Counted from the first letter of the stretch, positions 8,032-19,699 are shown. The stretch is 64,000 nucleotides of DNA from Mesorhizobium sp. B2-4-15 (GCF_006658505.1 NZ_VFUZ01000005.1:212872-276871), one strand, 5' to 3'. Notes: generated from the letters alone by a model not told the origin. Made by a program: numbers and translations.

Positions 8032-8667
8032 TTATATATGGGCGGCGCCCCCTTCCGGCTTCGTCACCCGGCGCAGCGTCAGATTGATCCTGCCGCCGTT
8101 TTTGAGCAGAGCCGAGGTTGAAGGATAGATGCGGTCGACGCCGTGGAAGGCGAGGCGGCCCTCGCCGCCAAGCACGACGACGTCGCCGCTCTTCAGCCTG
8201 AACGATTTGGTGGCGCCGTCGCGCGTCGTCTGGCCGACCCTGAACAGGCAGTCGTCACCCAGCGAGACGGAGACGACGGGTGCTGAGAAATCAGCCTCGT
8301 CGCGGTCCTGATGCAGGCCCATGTTGGCGTCCGGTGCATAGAAATTCACCAGACAAGCCTCCGGCGGATTGGGATAACCCGATACCTGCCGCCAGAGACC
8401 AAGCAGACCTTCGGGGATCGGCGGCCACGGCTGTCCGGTCACCGGATGCGTCGGCTGGTAGCGGTAGCCGCGTTCCTTGTCGGTGACCCAGCCGAGCGGG
8501 CCGCAATTGGTCATGCGCACGCTCATTTCCTTGCCGGTGCGCGGCATGGCCGGCACGAACAACGGCGCCTGCTGGACGATGCGTCTGACATCCTCGACCA
8601 GCGCCTCCTGGGCGGTGCGCGGCAGATAGGCCGGCATGTGGCGGACGCCCTTGGGCAGAACGAGCAT
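8032..8667 (-). CDS. alkB: AlkB-like 2-oxoglutarate/Fe(II)-dependent dioxygenase
   Basis: A 211-residue protein matching AlkB, which oxidatively removes methyl groups from damaged DNA or RNA bases using Fe(II), oxygen and 2-oxoglutarate. The iron ligands are visible: HQD in MGLHQDRDEADFS and the distal histidine in LAFHGVDRI. The 2-oxoglutarate-binding RxNxTxR motif is RINLTLR near the C terminus. VNFYAPDANMGLHQD is the usual context. The start MLVLPKGVRHMPAYL is chosen because the 11 extra upstream residues look non-coding. No adaptive-response regulator (Ada) is adjacent. Length and motif order are typical of the family. Confidence 0.88.
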   Translation of the reverse strand: MLVLPKGVRHMPAYLPRTAQEALVEDVRRIVQQAPLFVPAMPRTGKEMSVRMTNCGPLGWVTDKERGYRYQPTHPVTGQPWPPIPEGLLGLWRQVSGYPNPPEACLVNFYAPDANMGLHQDRDEADFSAPVVSVSLGDDCLFRVGQTTRDGATKSFRLKSGDVVVLGGEGRLAFHGVDRIYPSTSALLKNGGRINLTLRRVTKPEGGAAHI

Positions 8668-8895
8668 GGGTTGCCTCGCATGGCGGTGGTGGATCGCCAC
8701 AACATGCCACTATCAAACGCGAACGGCGACCCGAAAGCGTCACGTGACGGGCTGCGGGTATTTCGGCAACAATTCGAATGCAGGCGCGGGGATAGACACT
8801 TGCAGGGGATAAGCGGAAGAGGCATCGGCACGGCAACCAACAGCCAGGCGCCTTCGATTTCACCGCTTCGAAACGACGCTACCTTGGTGTGGTGC

Positions 8896-9333
8896 CTAAT
8901 CGTTCTCCACCCGGCCGCGCAGCTTCTTGATCGTGCCGCGTCCGGCCTTGCTCTTCAGCCGCCGCTCGACCGCGCCTTTCGAGGGCCGCGTCTTCTTGCG
9001 TGGCGGCGGCGGCGGTTCCGCCGCCTTGGCGACCAGCGCCGTGAGCCTTGCCCTTGCATCCGCCCGGTTCTGCTCCTGGGTTCGGAAGCGCCCGGCCTCG
9101 ATGACGATGACGCCGTCCTTGGTGGCGCGCTGGCCGGCAAGCTTGATTGTCCGCGCGCGTACCCGCTCCGACAGGCCGGCGGCGTTGGCCGCGTCGAAGC
9201 GCAGCTGTACCGCCGTCGCCACCTTGTTGACGTTCTGGCCGCCGGGGCCGGACGAGCGGATGAAATCCTCGTGCAGGTCGCCCGGATGGATCACCGCTTC
9301 GCCTGATATGATGATGTGGTCGTCGGTCGGCAT
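8896..9333 (-). CDS. arfB: Alternative ribosome-rescue factor / peptidyl-tRNA hydrolase ArfB (YaeJ)
   Basis: A 145-residue protein that releases nascent chains from stalled ribosomes by hydrolysing peptidyl-tRNA in the A site. The catalytic GGQ is in FIRSSGPGGQNVNKVAT, about residues 25-41, as in ArfB and class I release factors. The C-terminal tail is strongly basic (PPRKKTRPSKGAVERRLKSK then KKLRGR), matching the mRNA-channel anchor of ArfB. The ATG at 9333 (MPTDDHIIISGEAV) is chosen over the longer frame because the upstream part overlaps the pckA terminator hairpin. It lies just downstream of pckA on the same strand but is separated from it by that terminator. Confidence 0.9.
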   Translation of the reverse strand: MPTDDHIIISGEAVIHPGDLHEDFIRSSGPGGQNVNKVATAVQLRFDAANAAGLSERVRARTIKLAGQRATKDGVIVIEAGRFRTQEQNRADARARLTALVAKAAEPPPPPRKKTRPSKGAVERRLKSKAGRGTIKKLRGRVEND

Positions 9334-9357
9334 GCCGCAGTCATGGCGCGGCGGACC

Positions 9358-9390
9358 GAAAAAGAAAAGGCCCGATCGAAACCGGGCCTT
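9358..9390 (-). terminator. Rho-independent terminator of pckA
   Basis: A perfect 8-bp stem (9367-9374 with 9383-9390, AAGGCCCG/CGGGCCTT) and an 8-base loop. On the minus strand it is followed by a T-rich run (TTTTCTTTTT) down to 9358. It sits 40 bases beyond the pckA stop. Confidence 0.85.
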
Positions 9391-9431
9391 CAATGGTGCC
9401 GAGCGACAATGATGCTCAGCGATTCGGGCGG

Positions 9432-11057
<1,626 letters not shown>

Positions 11058-11379
11058 TGGTGACCCTTCTCCGATTTGCCGCGTCTTTGCTGACGTATTC
11101 CAGCATGCCCGCTGTCCGGGCAAAGATGGCAAAACCAGAAAAGCCAAATGATATCAAATCATTAATCGATTTAAAAAATTTGAAAGTTGTTTAAATCGTT
11201 TATATGTGCAAAAAGTTTCGTGGTTGCCCAAAGGATTGGCCGTGTTCGTTCGTCCAATCCATGTCGAGGTAGGATTGTGGCCGCCGGACGCCGCCCGTGA
11301 CAGCGGACAAGGCCTATGCCACATTTTGTACCTAATTTGTCCTGCAAAAGCCCCTTCTCTGCGAAAGAAGGGACAGCTC
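11058..11379. promoter_or_regulatory. pckA-chvI divergent regulatory region with inverted repeats
   Basis: About 320 bases without a gene. It contains an AT-rich block (11146-11217) that stands out from the GC-rich surroundings. Two inverted repeats are visible: 11147-11152 with 11158-11163 (AATGAT/ATCATT), and a perfect 9-bp pair CGATTTAAA (11167-11175) with TTTAAATCG (11190-11198). The second pair, with centres two helical turns apart, looks like an operator for a dimeric regulator. Promoters for both genes are expected here but I cannot place them with confidence. Confidence 0.5.
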
Positions 11380-11397
11380 ATGAGGGAGCCGCTTGAA

Positions 11398-12099
11398 ATG
11401 GCAACAATCGCGCTTGTCGATGACGACCGCAACATTCTGACGTCGGTGTCGATCGCCCTCGAATCCGAGGGGTATCGCGTCGAGACCTATACGGATGGTG
11501 CGTCCGCGCTGGAAGGCCTGGCGGCTCGGCCGCCGAATCTTGCCATCCTCGATATCAAGATGCCGCGCATGGACGGCATGGAGCTTCTGCGCCGGATGCG
11601 CCAGAAATCCGACCTGCCGGTGATCTTCCTGACCTCCAAGGACGACGAGATCGATGAGTTGTTCGGCCTCAAGATGGGCGCCGACGACTTCATCCGCAAA
11701 CCGTTCTCGCAGCGCCTGCTGGTCGAGCGGGTGCGCGCCGTGCTGCGCCGCGCCAGTGCCCGCGAGGCTGCGGCCAAGGCGCCCAGCCAGCAAGCTCGCT
11801 CGCTCGAGCGCGGCCAACTCGTCATGGACCAGGAGCGCCACACCTGCACCTGGAAGGGCGAGCCGGTGACCCTCACCGTCACCGAATTCCTGATCCTGCA
11901 TTCACTGGCGCAGCGTCCCGGTGTGGTAAAAAGCCGTGATGCGCTGATGGATTCGGCTTATGATGAACAGGTCTATGTCGACGACCGCACCATCGACAGC
12001 CACATCAAGCGGCTGCGCAAGAAGTTCAAGGCCGTCGACGACGACTTCGAAATGATCGAGACCCTTTATGGAGTCGGATACCGGTTCCGCGAGGCATGA
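11398..12099 (+). CDS. chvI: Two-component response regulator ChvI
   Basis: A 233-residue OmpR-family regulator. The receiver domain has the acidic pocket VDDD at residues 7-10, the phospho-acceptor Asp52 in [13 protein letters not shown], the threonine in FLTSKDDE and the lysine in IRKPFS. The C-terminal winged-helix DNA-binding domain ends with [13 protein letters not shown] and [12 protein letters not shown]. With ChvG it forms the acid- and envelope-stress two-component system that controls exopolysaccharide, motility and symbiosis genes in rhizobia. The ATG at 11398 places the phospho-Asp at 52, as I recall for Sinorhizobium ChvI. ATG 11380 (MREPLE, with AAGAAGGG upstream) is a strong alternative. 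chvG follows after 150 bases containing a large inverted repeat. Confidence 0.95.
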   Translation: MATIALVDDDRNILTSVSIALESEGYRVETYTDGASALEGLAARPPNLAILDIKMPRMDGMELLRRMRQKSDLPVIFLTSKDDEIDELFGLKMGADDFIRKPFSQRLLVERVRAVLRRASAREAAAKAPSQQARSLERGQLVMDQERHTCTWKGEPVTLTVTEFLILHSLAQRPGVVKSRDALMDSAYDEQVYVDDRTIDSHIKRLRKKFKAVDDDFEMIETLYGVGYRFREA

Positions 12100-12100
12100 A

Positions 12101-12224
12101 TAGGCAGTAGTGAGTAGGCAGTAGGGAATAGTCGGTAGTCAGTTTTGAATGGTGCTAGCGGCCACTCATCCATAGCCGGTCAGCCAGCCATTTTTCTATT
12201 CCCTACTGCCTACTGCCTACTCAC
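12101..12224. repeat. Inverted and tandem GTAGGCAGTAG repeat between chvI and chvG
   Basis: Perfect 19-bp arms at 12113-12131 and 12196-12214 (AGTAGGCAGTAGGGAATAG and its complement) flank a 64-base loop. Partial extra copies of the 7-8 base unit GTAGGCA lie on both sides (12101-12110, 12215-12224). The RNA could fold into a long hairpin between the two genes of this operon, acting in processing, stability or partial termination. The unit looks like expanded simple sequence. Confidence 0.8.
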
Positions 12225-12249
12225 TAATTAAGCAGGGAACTGCTATTCG

Positions 12250-14034
12250 ATGGCAGTTGAAGCACAACGAAGCAGACCGGCGGGCGCCACCAGGCGGCCG
12301 TCGCGTATCATGCCGTCCTTCGTTTCGAGGATCACGGTGCCGATGCGCCGCTTCCTCGGCCATCACATCTTTTCCAGCCTGACGCGGCGCATCCTCTTCC
12401 TCAACCTCGCCGGTCTCGCCGTCCTTGTTACCGGCATCCTCTATCTCAACACCTTCCGCGACGGGCTGATCGACGCCCGCGTCGAAAGCCTGATGACTCA
12501 GGGTGAGATCATTGCCGGCGCGATCGCCGCATCGGCGACAGTCGAGACCGACTCGATCAGCATCGATCCGGAAAAACTGCTTGAGCTGCAGGCGGGCGAA
12601 AGCCTGGGGCCGGGCTCCGACCAGCTCGACAATCTGGACTTTCCGATCAATCCGGAACGCGTCGCCCCGGTGCTGCGCCGGTTGATCTCGCCGACCCGCA
12701 CACGCGCCCGCATCTATGACCGTGATGCCAACCTGCTGCTGGATTCGCGCCACCTCTATTCGCGCGGCCAGATCCTGCGCTACGACCTGCCGCCGGTCGA
12801 CGAGGAAGAGCCCGACCTTGTCGAGCGCATCCAGAAATTCATCTTCGACTTCTTCCGCAACACCGATCTGCCCGTTTACCACGAGCAGCCGGGCGGCAAT
12901 GGCGCCGCCTACCCGGAAGTGATCAAGGCGCTGACCGGCAGCCCCTCGACCATCGTGCGTGTCAGCGAACAGGGCGAGCAGATCGTGTCGGTGGCCGTTC
13001 CGATCCAGCGCTTCCGCGCCGTACTCGGCGTGCTGATGCTGTCGACCGAGGGCGGCGACATCGACAAGATCGTCGCCGCCGAACGCAAGGCGATCCTGCG
13101 CGTGTTCGGCATCGCGGCGCTGGTCACCGCCATCCTGTCGATGCTTCTGGCCTCGACCATCGCCAACCCGCTGAGGCGGCTGTCGGCGGCGGCGGTGCGG
13201 GTGCGGCGCGGCGTGAAGAGCCGTGAGGAGATCCCGGACTTTTCCGACCGACAGGACGAGATCGGCAACCTTTCGGTCGCGGTGCGCGACATGACCAACG
13301 CGCTCTATGCGCGTATCGAGGCGATCGAAAGCTTCGCCGCCGATGTTTCACATGAGCTGAAGAACCCGCTGACCTCGCTGCGCAGTGCGGTGGAAACATT
13401 GCCCTTGGCGAAAAACGATACTTCACGCGCGCGGCTGATGGAGATCATACAGCATGACGTCAAACGGCTGGATCGCCTCATCACCGACATTTCCGACGCT
13501 TCCCGCCTCGACGCCGAACTCGCGCGCGAAGACGCCGGAACCGTGGACCTGAAAAAATTCGTCACCGACCTCGTCGCCGTGTCGCGTGAGGCCACCCGCA
13601 ACAAGAAGGTTGTCGAGATCGAGCTCAGGATCGCCAAGCTGCCGCAGGGCGTCAAAGGCTATTTCGTCGTCGGCCACGACCTGCGCATCGGCCAGGTCAT
13701 CACCAACCTGATCGAGAATGCGCGCTCCTTCGTTCCCGAGGACCACGGCCATATCATCCTGTCGCTGGCGCGCGCCGGCAAGTTCAATATCCTGACCGTC
13801 GACGACAACGGGCCCGGCATTCGCGCCGACAACATCGACCGCATCTTCGAGCGCTTTTACACCGACCGGCCGGCCGGCGAGGCGTTCGGCCAGAATTCGG
13901 GCCTTGGTCTGTCCATCTCGAGGCAGATCGTCGAGGCCCATGGCGGCACGCTGACCGCCGAGAACATCCCCGGCACCAAGCCGGGCGAGATCAAGGGCGC
14001 GCGCTTCGTCGTGACGCTGCCGGCCGAAGCGTGA
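12250..14034 (+). CDS. chvG: Sensor histidine kinase ChvG (ExoS)
   Basis: A 594-residue inner-membrane sensor, close to the roughly 595 residues of Sinorhizobium ExoS. A cytoplasmic N-terminal stretch leads into TM1 (about 45-65, ILFLNLAGLAVLVTGILYL). A periplasmic sensing domain of about 220 residues is rich in acidic residues. TM2 is at about 280-302, followed by a HAMP domain (ANPLRRLSAAAVRVRRG). The phospho-acceptor His368 lies in AADVSHELKNPLTSL. The ATPase domain has NLIENARSF (N box), DDNGPGI and GLGLSISRQIVEAHGG (G boxes). It phosphorylates ChvI. The upstream intergenic repeat separates it from chvI, but both read the same way. The hprK gene follows after 21 bases, so a transcript running into the PTS genes is likely. 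Confidence 0.95.
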   Translation: MAVEAQRSRPAGATRRPSRIMPSFVSRITVPMRRFLGHHIFSSLTRRILFLNLAGLAVLVTGILYLNTFRDGLIDARVESLMTQGEIIAGAIAASATVETDSISIDPEKLLELQAGESLGPGSDQLDNLDFPINPERVAPVLRRLISPTRTRARIYDRDANLLLDSRHLYSRGQILRYDLPPVDEEEPDLVERIQKFIFDFFRNTDLPVYHEQPGGNGAAYPEVIKALTGSPSTIVRVSEQGEQIVSVAVPIQRFRAVLGVLMLSTEGGDIDKIVAAERKAILRVFGIAALVTAILSMLLASTIANPLRRLSAAAVRVRRGVKSREEIPDFSDRQDEIGNLSVAVRDMTNALYARIEAIESFAADVSHELKNPLTSLRSAVETLPLAKNDTSRARLMEIIQHDVKRLDRLITDISDASRLDAELAREDAGTVDLKKFVTDLVAVSREATRNKKVVEIELRIAKLPQGVKGYFVVGHDLRIGQVITNLIENARSFVPEDHGHIILSLARAGKFNILTVDDNGPGIRADNIDRIFERFYTDRPAGEAFGQNSGLGLSISRQIVEAHGGTLTAENIPGTKPGEIKGARFVVTLPAEA

Positions 14035-14055
14035 CGCCGACCGAAGATTCAATTC

Positions 14056-14502
14056 GTGAAACCTGAAAACATCCACGCAACGGCGGTCCTGATCGGCGAG
14101 CGTGGCGTGCTCATCGGCGGCGCTTCCGGTTCGGGCAAAACGACGCTGGCGCTGGCGCTCATCGACCATTGCCGGCAGCGCGGAATGTTTTCGCGGCTGG
14201 TCAGCGACGATCAGCTTTTCGTCGCGGCGCATGCGGGGCGGCTGGTGTGCCGCGCGCCCGCGACCATAGCAGGCCTGGCCGAGGTGCCGCGGCTGGGTCC
14301 GCGGCCCCTGACGTTCGAACCGGCCTGCGTCGTCGACCTGCACCTGCGCCTGCTGCCGGCTGATGAAATCGCGCGTTTCCAGGTGGACGCCAGCACCAAC
14401 ATCGCCGGCTGCGCGGTGCCGCGGATCGATGTCGCCGAGCGCAATGTCGCAGCGGCCCTGCCTGCCGTGATGGCGCGGTTGTCGATCTCGCCTTTTTTAT
14501 GA
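14056..14502 (+). CDS. hprK: HPr kinase, short alphaproteobacterial form
   Basis: A 148-residue protein holding only the catalytic core of HPr kinase/phosphorylase. The P-loop GGASGSGKTTLALAL lies near residues 21-35, followed by FSRLVSDDQLFV, the acidic pair of the HprK active site. The N-terminal domain of firmicute HprK (about 130 residues) is absent, as is usual in alphaproteobacteria. It phosphorylates the regulatory serine of HPr, encoded two genes downstream. It starts with GTG 21 bases after chvG. The order chvI-chvG-hprK-EIIA-ptsH suggests that regulatory PTS phosphorylation is co-expressed with the envelope-stress system. No sugar-transporting PTS permease is visible. Confidence 0.9.
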   Translation: MKPENIHATAVLIGERGVLIGGASGSGKTTLALALIDHCRQRGMFSRLVSDDQLFVAAHAGRLVCRAPATIAGLAEVPRLGPRPLTFEPACVVDLHLRLLPADEIARFQVDASTNIAGCAVPRIDVAERNVAAALPAVMARLSISPFL

Positions 14503-14666
14503 TCCGTCCGGGTTTTTTTGCTGCAATGCGTCAAAATGGCATGGGCCGTCGCAATTTGGGGCTTGTCAACGGGCCGCGCGTCGACAAGATAGCGCTCCCG
14601 CCGCCCGGAATGGCTGGCGAGCATAAAATGCGCCTGTGAAGCGGCGATGACGGGAGCCACCAAAGA

Positions 14667-15068
14667 ATGATCGGACTCGTGCTTGTAACGCACGGTCAAC
14701 TGGCCACCGAGTTCCGACATGCCGTCGAACATGTCGTCGGGCCACAAGACAATTTCGAAACCGTGGCGATCGGTGCCGACGACGATATGGAACAGCGTCG
14801 CCGCGACATCGTCGACGCCGTGGCCCGGGTCGATACCGGCGCCGGCGTCATCGTGCTGACCGACATGTTCGGCGGCACGCCATCGAACCTCGCGATCTCG
14901 GTGATGGAGTCCGGCCGCACCGAGGTGATCGCCGGCATGAACCTGCCGATGCTGATCAAGCTGTCCTCGATCCGCAAGGGCGACAACATGGCCGCCGCGC
15001 TCGACGAGGCGCAGGCCGCGGGCCGCAAATACATCAACGTCGCCAGCCAACTCCTGAGCAGCAAATGA
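14667..15068 (+). CDS. manX: PTS EIIA component, mannose family (regulatory)
   Basis: A 133-residue EIIA-Man domain. The phosphorylated histidine is His9 in LVLVTHGQLATEF, and LTDMFGGTPSNLA is the second family signature. It accepts phosphate from HPr. Without EIIB/EIIC permease genes in the window it is probably regulatory, as described for rhizobial PTS-Ntr pathways. The 164 bases between hprK and this gene hold no other gene. The ribosome site is weak. Its stop overlaps the ptsH start (ATGA), so the two are translationally coupled. Confidence 0.92.
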   Translation: MIGLVLVTHGQLATEFRHAVEHVVGPQDNFETVAIGADDDMEQRRRDIVDAVARVDTGAGVIVLTDMFGGTPSNLAISVMESGRTEVIAGMNLPMLIKLSSIRKGDNMAAALDEAQAAGRKYINVASQLLSSK

Positions 15069-15361
15069 GCATGGTTTCATCGGAAAAGGACCAGATCGTC
15101 CGCGATTTTCCGATCGTCAACCAGCGCGGCCTGCACGCACGTGCCTCCGCGAAATTCGTCCAGCTCGCCAGCGGCTTCAACGCATCCGTCCATGTCGAGA
15201 AAGACGGCGTCAAGGTCGGCGGCACCTCGATCATGGGTCTGATGATGCTGGCCGCAAGCCCTGGATTGTCGATCCGCGTCACCGCCAGTGGGCCGGAGGC
15301 GCTCGAGGTCATGGACGCATTGGAACAACTCGTTGCCTCCCGCTTCGGCGAGGAATGCTGA
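15065..15361 (+). CDS. ptsH: Phosphocarrier protein HPr
   Basis: A 98-residue HPr. His24 lies in NQRGLHARASAKFVQLA, the site phosphorylated by enzyme I. Ser55 lies in VGGTSIMGLMMLAAS, the site for HprK. It passes phosphate from EI to EIIA proteins and, through its serine, reports metabolic state. The start overlaps the EIIA stop by four bases. The family is usually 85-90 residues; the extra residues are at the N terminus. About 180 bases follow before ahcY. Confidence 0.95.
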   Translation: MSMVSSEKDQIVRDFPIVNQRGLHARASAKFVQLASGFNASVHVEKDGVKVGGTSIMGLMMLAASPGLSIRVTASGPEALEVMDALEQLVASRFGEEC

Positions 15362-15473
15362 TCCCGTGCACCGCCAAGGCATGTCCGAGAGACATGCAGG
15401 GATAAAGATTTCTTTATATCCCATTGTCGTCTGGATGCCGATCTGCTAGTCAGGCCGGCAATTCGCGCCCTTC

Positions 15474-15499
15474 GATGCGCCTGCCAGCGCGGGCGCATC
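15474..15499 (+). promoter_or_regulatory. Hairpin in the ahcY leader
   Basis: A perfect 8-bp stem GATGCGCC (15474-15481) with GGCGCATC (15492-15499) and a 10-base loop, 44 bases before the ahcY start. No U-run follows, so it is not a terminator. It could be part of a 5'-UTR regulatory structure. I could not match it to any riboswitch consensus for S-adenosylhomocysteine or S-adenosylmethionine that I know. Confidence 0.4.
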
Positions 15500-15543
15500 C
15501 GCAACCAATTCGCAAGCATAACAATTCGCATCGGAGTACTGCC

Positions 15544-16944
<1,401 letters not shown>

Positions 16945-16974
16945 CCAAAGCTAAATTTCCTACCAGATATTGAG

Positions 16975-17009
16975 GCCGAGCGATTGACTTTTCGCCCGGC
17001 TTTATTTTT
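16975..17009 (+). terminator. Probable terminator after ahcY
   Basis: An 8-bp stem with one mismatch (16975-16982 GCCGAGCG with 16993-17000 CGCCCGGC), a 10-base loop, then TTTATTTTTG. It lies 30 bases after the ahcY stop on the coding strand. Confidence 0.6.
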
Positions 17010-17143
17010 GCGCGCGACCAGCCTTCACGGCGATTCGGCGAGGGTTTATTGTCAGGTGATTCGCGACGCTTCCGGCCCGAGAGGGGATCAGAGAGGCGCG
17101 TTTCAGGGCGGTCTTGCATTCAGGCGGCGGAGAGGACCAAGAC

Positions 17144-19699
17144 ATGCCGGGGCAATACCCGCACGGAGCGGGACGGGCCGTTTCCGGCGGCCATGACGAT
17201 TCGGGGACCACAGGCTCCCCAACACGGCGCGGGCGTCTTTCATGGCGTGGCCGCGCTGGACTGTTGCTTGCCGGCTCCACGCTTGCCAGTCCCTTGCTTG
17301 GCGCGGTGGCACGTGCCCAGGGCGCTGGCGTACCGGCAGCCGGTCTATCAATCAGCACGATCGAGGTGATGCAGCTTGCCGTGTTCGTCGGCGTGACGGG
17401 CGCGGCCTTTCTGTCGGCCATCGTTCTCATCCGCGAACGGGCCCGCACCTCGGCGGAAAATGTCGAACTGAGAAGCCGCATCGCCGACGTCAACGCGGCG
17501 CTGCGCCGTTCGGAAGCGTTGCTCAATCTGCGCGACCAGCGTGTGGTCGTCTGGGCTGCCGAGAACAAGAAGCCCGAACTCATCGGCACCTTGCCGGTCG
17601 AAAGCGGCGCGCCTGAGGAGCGGGCGGCTTTCCTGGCCTTCGGCCGCTGGTTGATGCCGCGCTCGGCGGCGGCGCTCGAGCATGCCGTCGCGGGCTTGCG
17701 CGAAAAGGCGAGGCCCTTCGACCTCATCATCGAATCCCAAGCCGGCGCTCCGCTCGAAGTGCATGGCCGCAAGAGCGCGGCGCACATACTGGTGCGGTTT
17801 GTCTCGCTTTCCGAGACACAGCGAAGCCAGGCCCGGCTGAAGATCGACAACCAGCGGCTGGCCGCCGATCATGACACGCTGATCGGTCTGCTCGAGGCGC
17901 TGAAGATGCCGGCATGGCTGCGCGACGAGCACGGGCGGCTGAAATGGGTCAACCGGGCCTATGCCGACGCCGTCGAAGCCGAGAGCGCGGAAGCCGCCGT
18001 CCGTGATGCCAAGGAGTTCCTCGGCGGCCAGGCACGTGAGACAATCGCCGCGCAGCACAAATCGCACCCGGTTTTCGAGCAGTCGCTTTCGACGGTGATC
18101 GAGGGCGACCGCCGCGTGTTCGCGGTGACCGACTTCGCCGGCGCCGACGGCTCGGCCGGCCTTGCCTGCGACACCAGCGCCATTGAGACCATTCGCGGCG
18201 AATATGAGCGCACGGTGCGCAGCCACGCCGACACGCTCGACCAGCTCAACACCGCGGTCGCCATCTTCGACACCGACGAGAAGCTGCGCTTCTTCAATCA
18301 GGCGTTCCAGAAACTGTGGGGGCTCGACAGCGGCTTCCTGCATAGCGCGCCAGACAATGCGCTGCTGCTCGACCGGCTGCGCAGCGAGGGCAAGATCGCC
18401 GAACAGCCCGAATGGCGCCGCTGGAAGGAAGGCCTGCTCGGCGCCTACCGCGCGGTGGAATCGCAGGAGCACTGGTGGCATCTGCCCGACGGCAAGACCA
18501 TCCGCGTCGTCGCCAATCCGCAGCCCAAGGGCGGCGTCACCTGGGTGTTCGAGAACCTGACCGAGAAGATGGACCTGGAGAGCCGCTACCGCACCGCGGT
18601 GCGGGTCCAGGGCGAAACGCTGGACAACCTCGCCGAGGGCGTTGCCGTGTTCGGCCCGGATGGCAGGCTGCGGCTATCGAACCCGGCCTTCGCCGCGCTG
18701 TGGGGACTTGGGGCGGACGCCGCCAAGCCCAATGTGCACGTCTCGACCATACGCGACCTTTGCGACCGGCAGACGGCGGACAGCCCCTGGCCCGGTTTCG
18801 TCGCCGCCATCACCGGGTTCGACGACGAGCGCCGCGACCGCCATGGCCAGACCGAGCTCAACAACGGCACCGTGCTGCGTTACGCCGTGATCCCCTTGCC
18901 CAACGGCCAGGTGATGATGACCTTCGTCGACGTCACCGACAGCGTCCATGTCGAACGCGCGCTGAAGGACAAGAACGAGGCCCTGGAAAAATCGGACCAG
19001 CTCAAGAACGACTTCGTCCAGCACGTGTCCTACGAATTGCGTTCGCCGCTGACCAACATCATCGGCTTCACCGAACTTCTGTCCTTGCCGACGACCGGCC
19101 CGCTCAACCAGAAACAGCGCGAATATGTCGAGCATGTCGGCTCGTCCTCCTCGGTGCTGCTGACCATCGTCAACGACATACTCGATCTCGCGACCGTCGA
19201 TGCCGGCATCATGCAGCTCGACATCTCCGAGGTTCATGTCGACCGCACCATCGCGGCTGCCGCCGAACTGATCGCCGATCGGTTGCAGGAGCATTCGATC
19301 CGTCTCGAGGTCAATGCCGCCGAGGCGCCGAAGACGTTCCACGGCGACGAAACCCGCATCCGGCAGATCCTCTATAATTTGCTCAGCAACGCCGCCAATT
19401 ACGCCCCGGAGGCCAGCACCATCCGGCTCGCCTGCCGCCAGCTTGCGGACGGGGTGGAATTCTCGGTTCATGACGATGGCCCCGGCATGCCGCCGGATGT
19501 GCTCGATTCGGTGTTTCGCCGCTTCGAACCGCGCGCCAATGGCGGACGTCGGCGCGGCGCGGGCCTCGGCCTGTCGATCGTCAAGAGCTTCGTAGAATTG
19601 CACGGCGGCGGCGTCCGCATCGAAACCGGCAAGGACAAGGGCACGACCGTCATCTGCACCTTCCCCGACATGCCGGGCATGCGCGCCGCGGCCGAGTAG
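17144..19699 (+). CDS. divL: DivL-type PAS-domain pseudo-histidine kinase
   Basis: An 851-residue membrane-anchored protein. It has a hydrophobic N-terminal segment (LLLAGSTLASPLLGAVARA), a second transmembrane helix (VMQLAVFVGVTGAAFLSAIVLI), then several PAS-like domains between about residues 90 and 600, a coiled linker and a HisKA/HATPase module. The phospho-acceptor is tyrosine, not histidine: Tyr630 in QHVSYELRSPLTNIIGF. That is the hallmark of DivL, which in Caulobacter reads DivK phosphorylation and controls the CckA-CtrA cell-cycle pathway. ATP-binding boxes are present (NLLSNAANYAP, DDGPGMP, GAGLGLSIVKSFV). The ATG at 17144 has GGAGAGGA upstream. tsaE follows after eight bases, as in other rhizobia. 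Confidence 0.9.
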   Translation: MPGQYPHGAGRAVSGGHDDSGTTGSPTRRGRLSWRGRAGLLLAGSTLASPLLGAVARAQGAGVPAAGLSISTIEVMQLAVFVGVTGAAFLSAIVLIRERARTSAENVELRSRIADVNAALRRSEALLNLRDQRVVVWAAENKKPELIGTLPVESGAPEERAAFLAFGRWLMPRSAAALEHAVAGLREKARPFDLIIESQAGAPLEVHGRKSAAHILVRFVSLSETQRSQARLKIDNQRLAADHDTLIGLLEALKMPAWLRDEHGRLKWVNRAYADAVEAESAEAAVRDAKEFLGGQARETIAAQHKSHPVFEQSLSTVIEGDRRVFAVTDFAGADGSAGLACDTSAIETIRGEYERTVRSHADTLDQLNTAVAIFDTDEKLRFFNQAFQKLWGLDSGFLHSAPDNALLLDRLRSEGKIAEQPEWRRWKEGLLGAYRAVESQEHWWHLPDGKTIRVVANPQPKGGVTWVFENLTEKMDLESRYRTAVRVQGETLDNLAEGVAVFGPDGRLRLSNPAFAALWGLGADAAKPNVHVSTIRDLCDRQTADSPWPGFVAAITGFDDERRDRHGQTELNNGTVLRYAVIPLPNGQVMMTFVDVTDSVHVERALKDKNEALEKSDQLKNDFVQHVSYELRSPLTNIIGFTELLSLPTTGPLNQKQREYVEHVGSSSSVLLTIVNDILDLATVDAGIMQLDISEVHVDRTIAAAAELIADRLQEHSIRLEVNAAEAPKTFHGDETRIRQILYNLLSNAANYAPEASTIRLACRQLADGVEFSVHDDGPGMPPDVLDSVFRRFEPRANGGRRRGAGLGLSIVKSFVELHGGGVRIETGKDKGTTVICTFPDMPGMRAAAE

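Noticed and set aside
15424..15543. SAH or SAM riboswitch in front of ahcY
   Set aside because: Only one 8-bp hairpin is clear, and I could not match the pseudoknot or conserved core of any known class. Kept as a low-confidence hairpin only.
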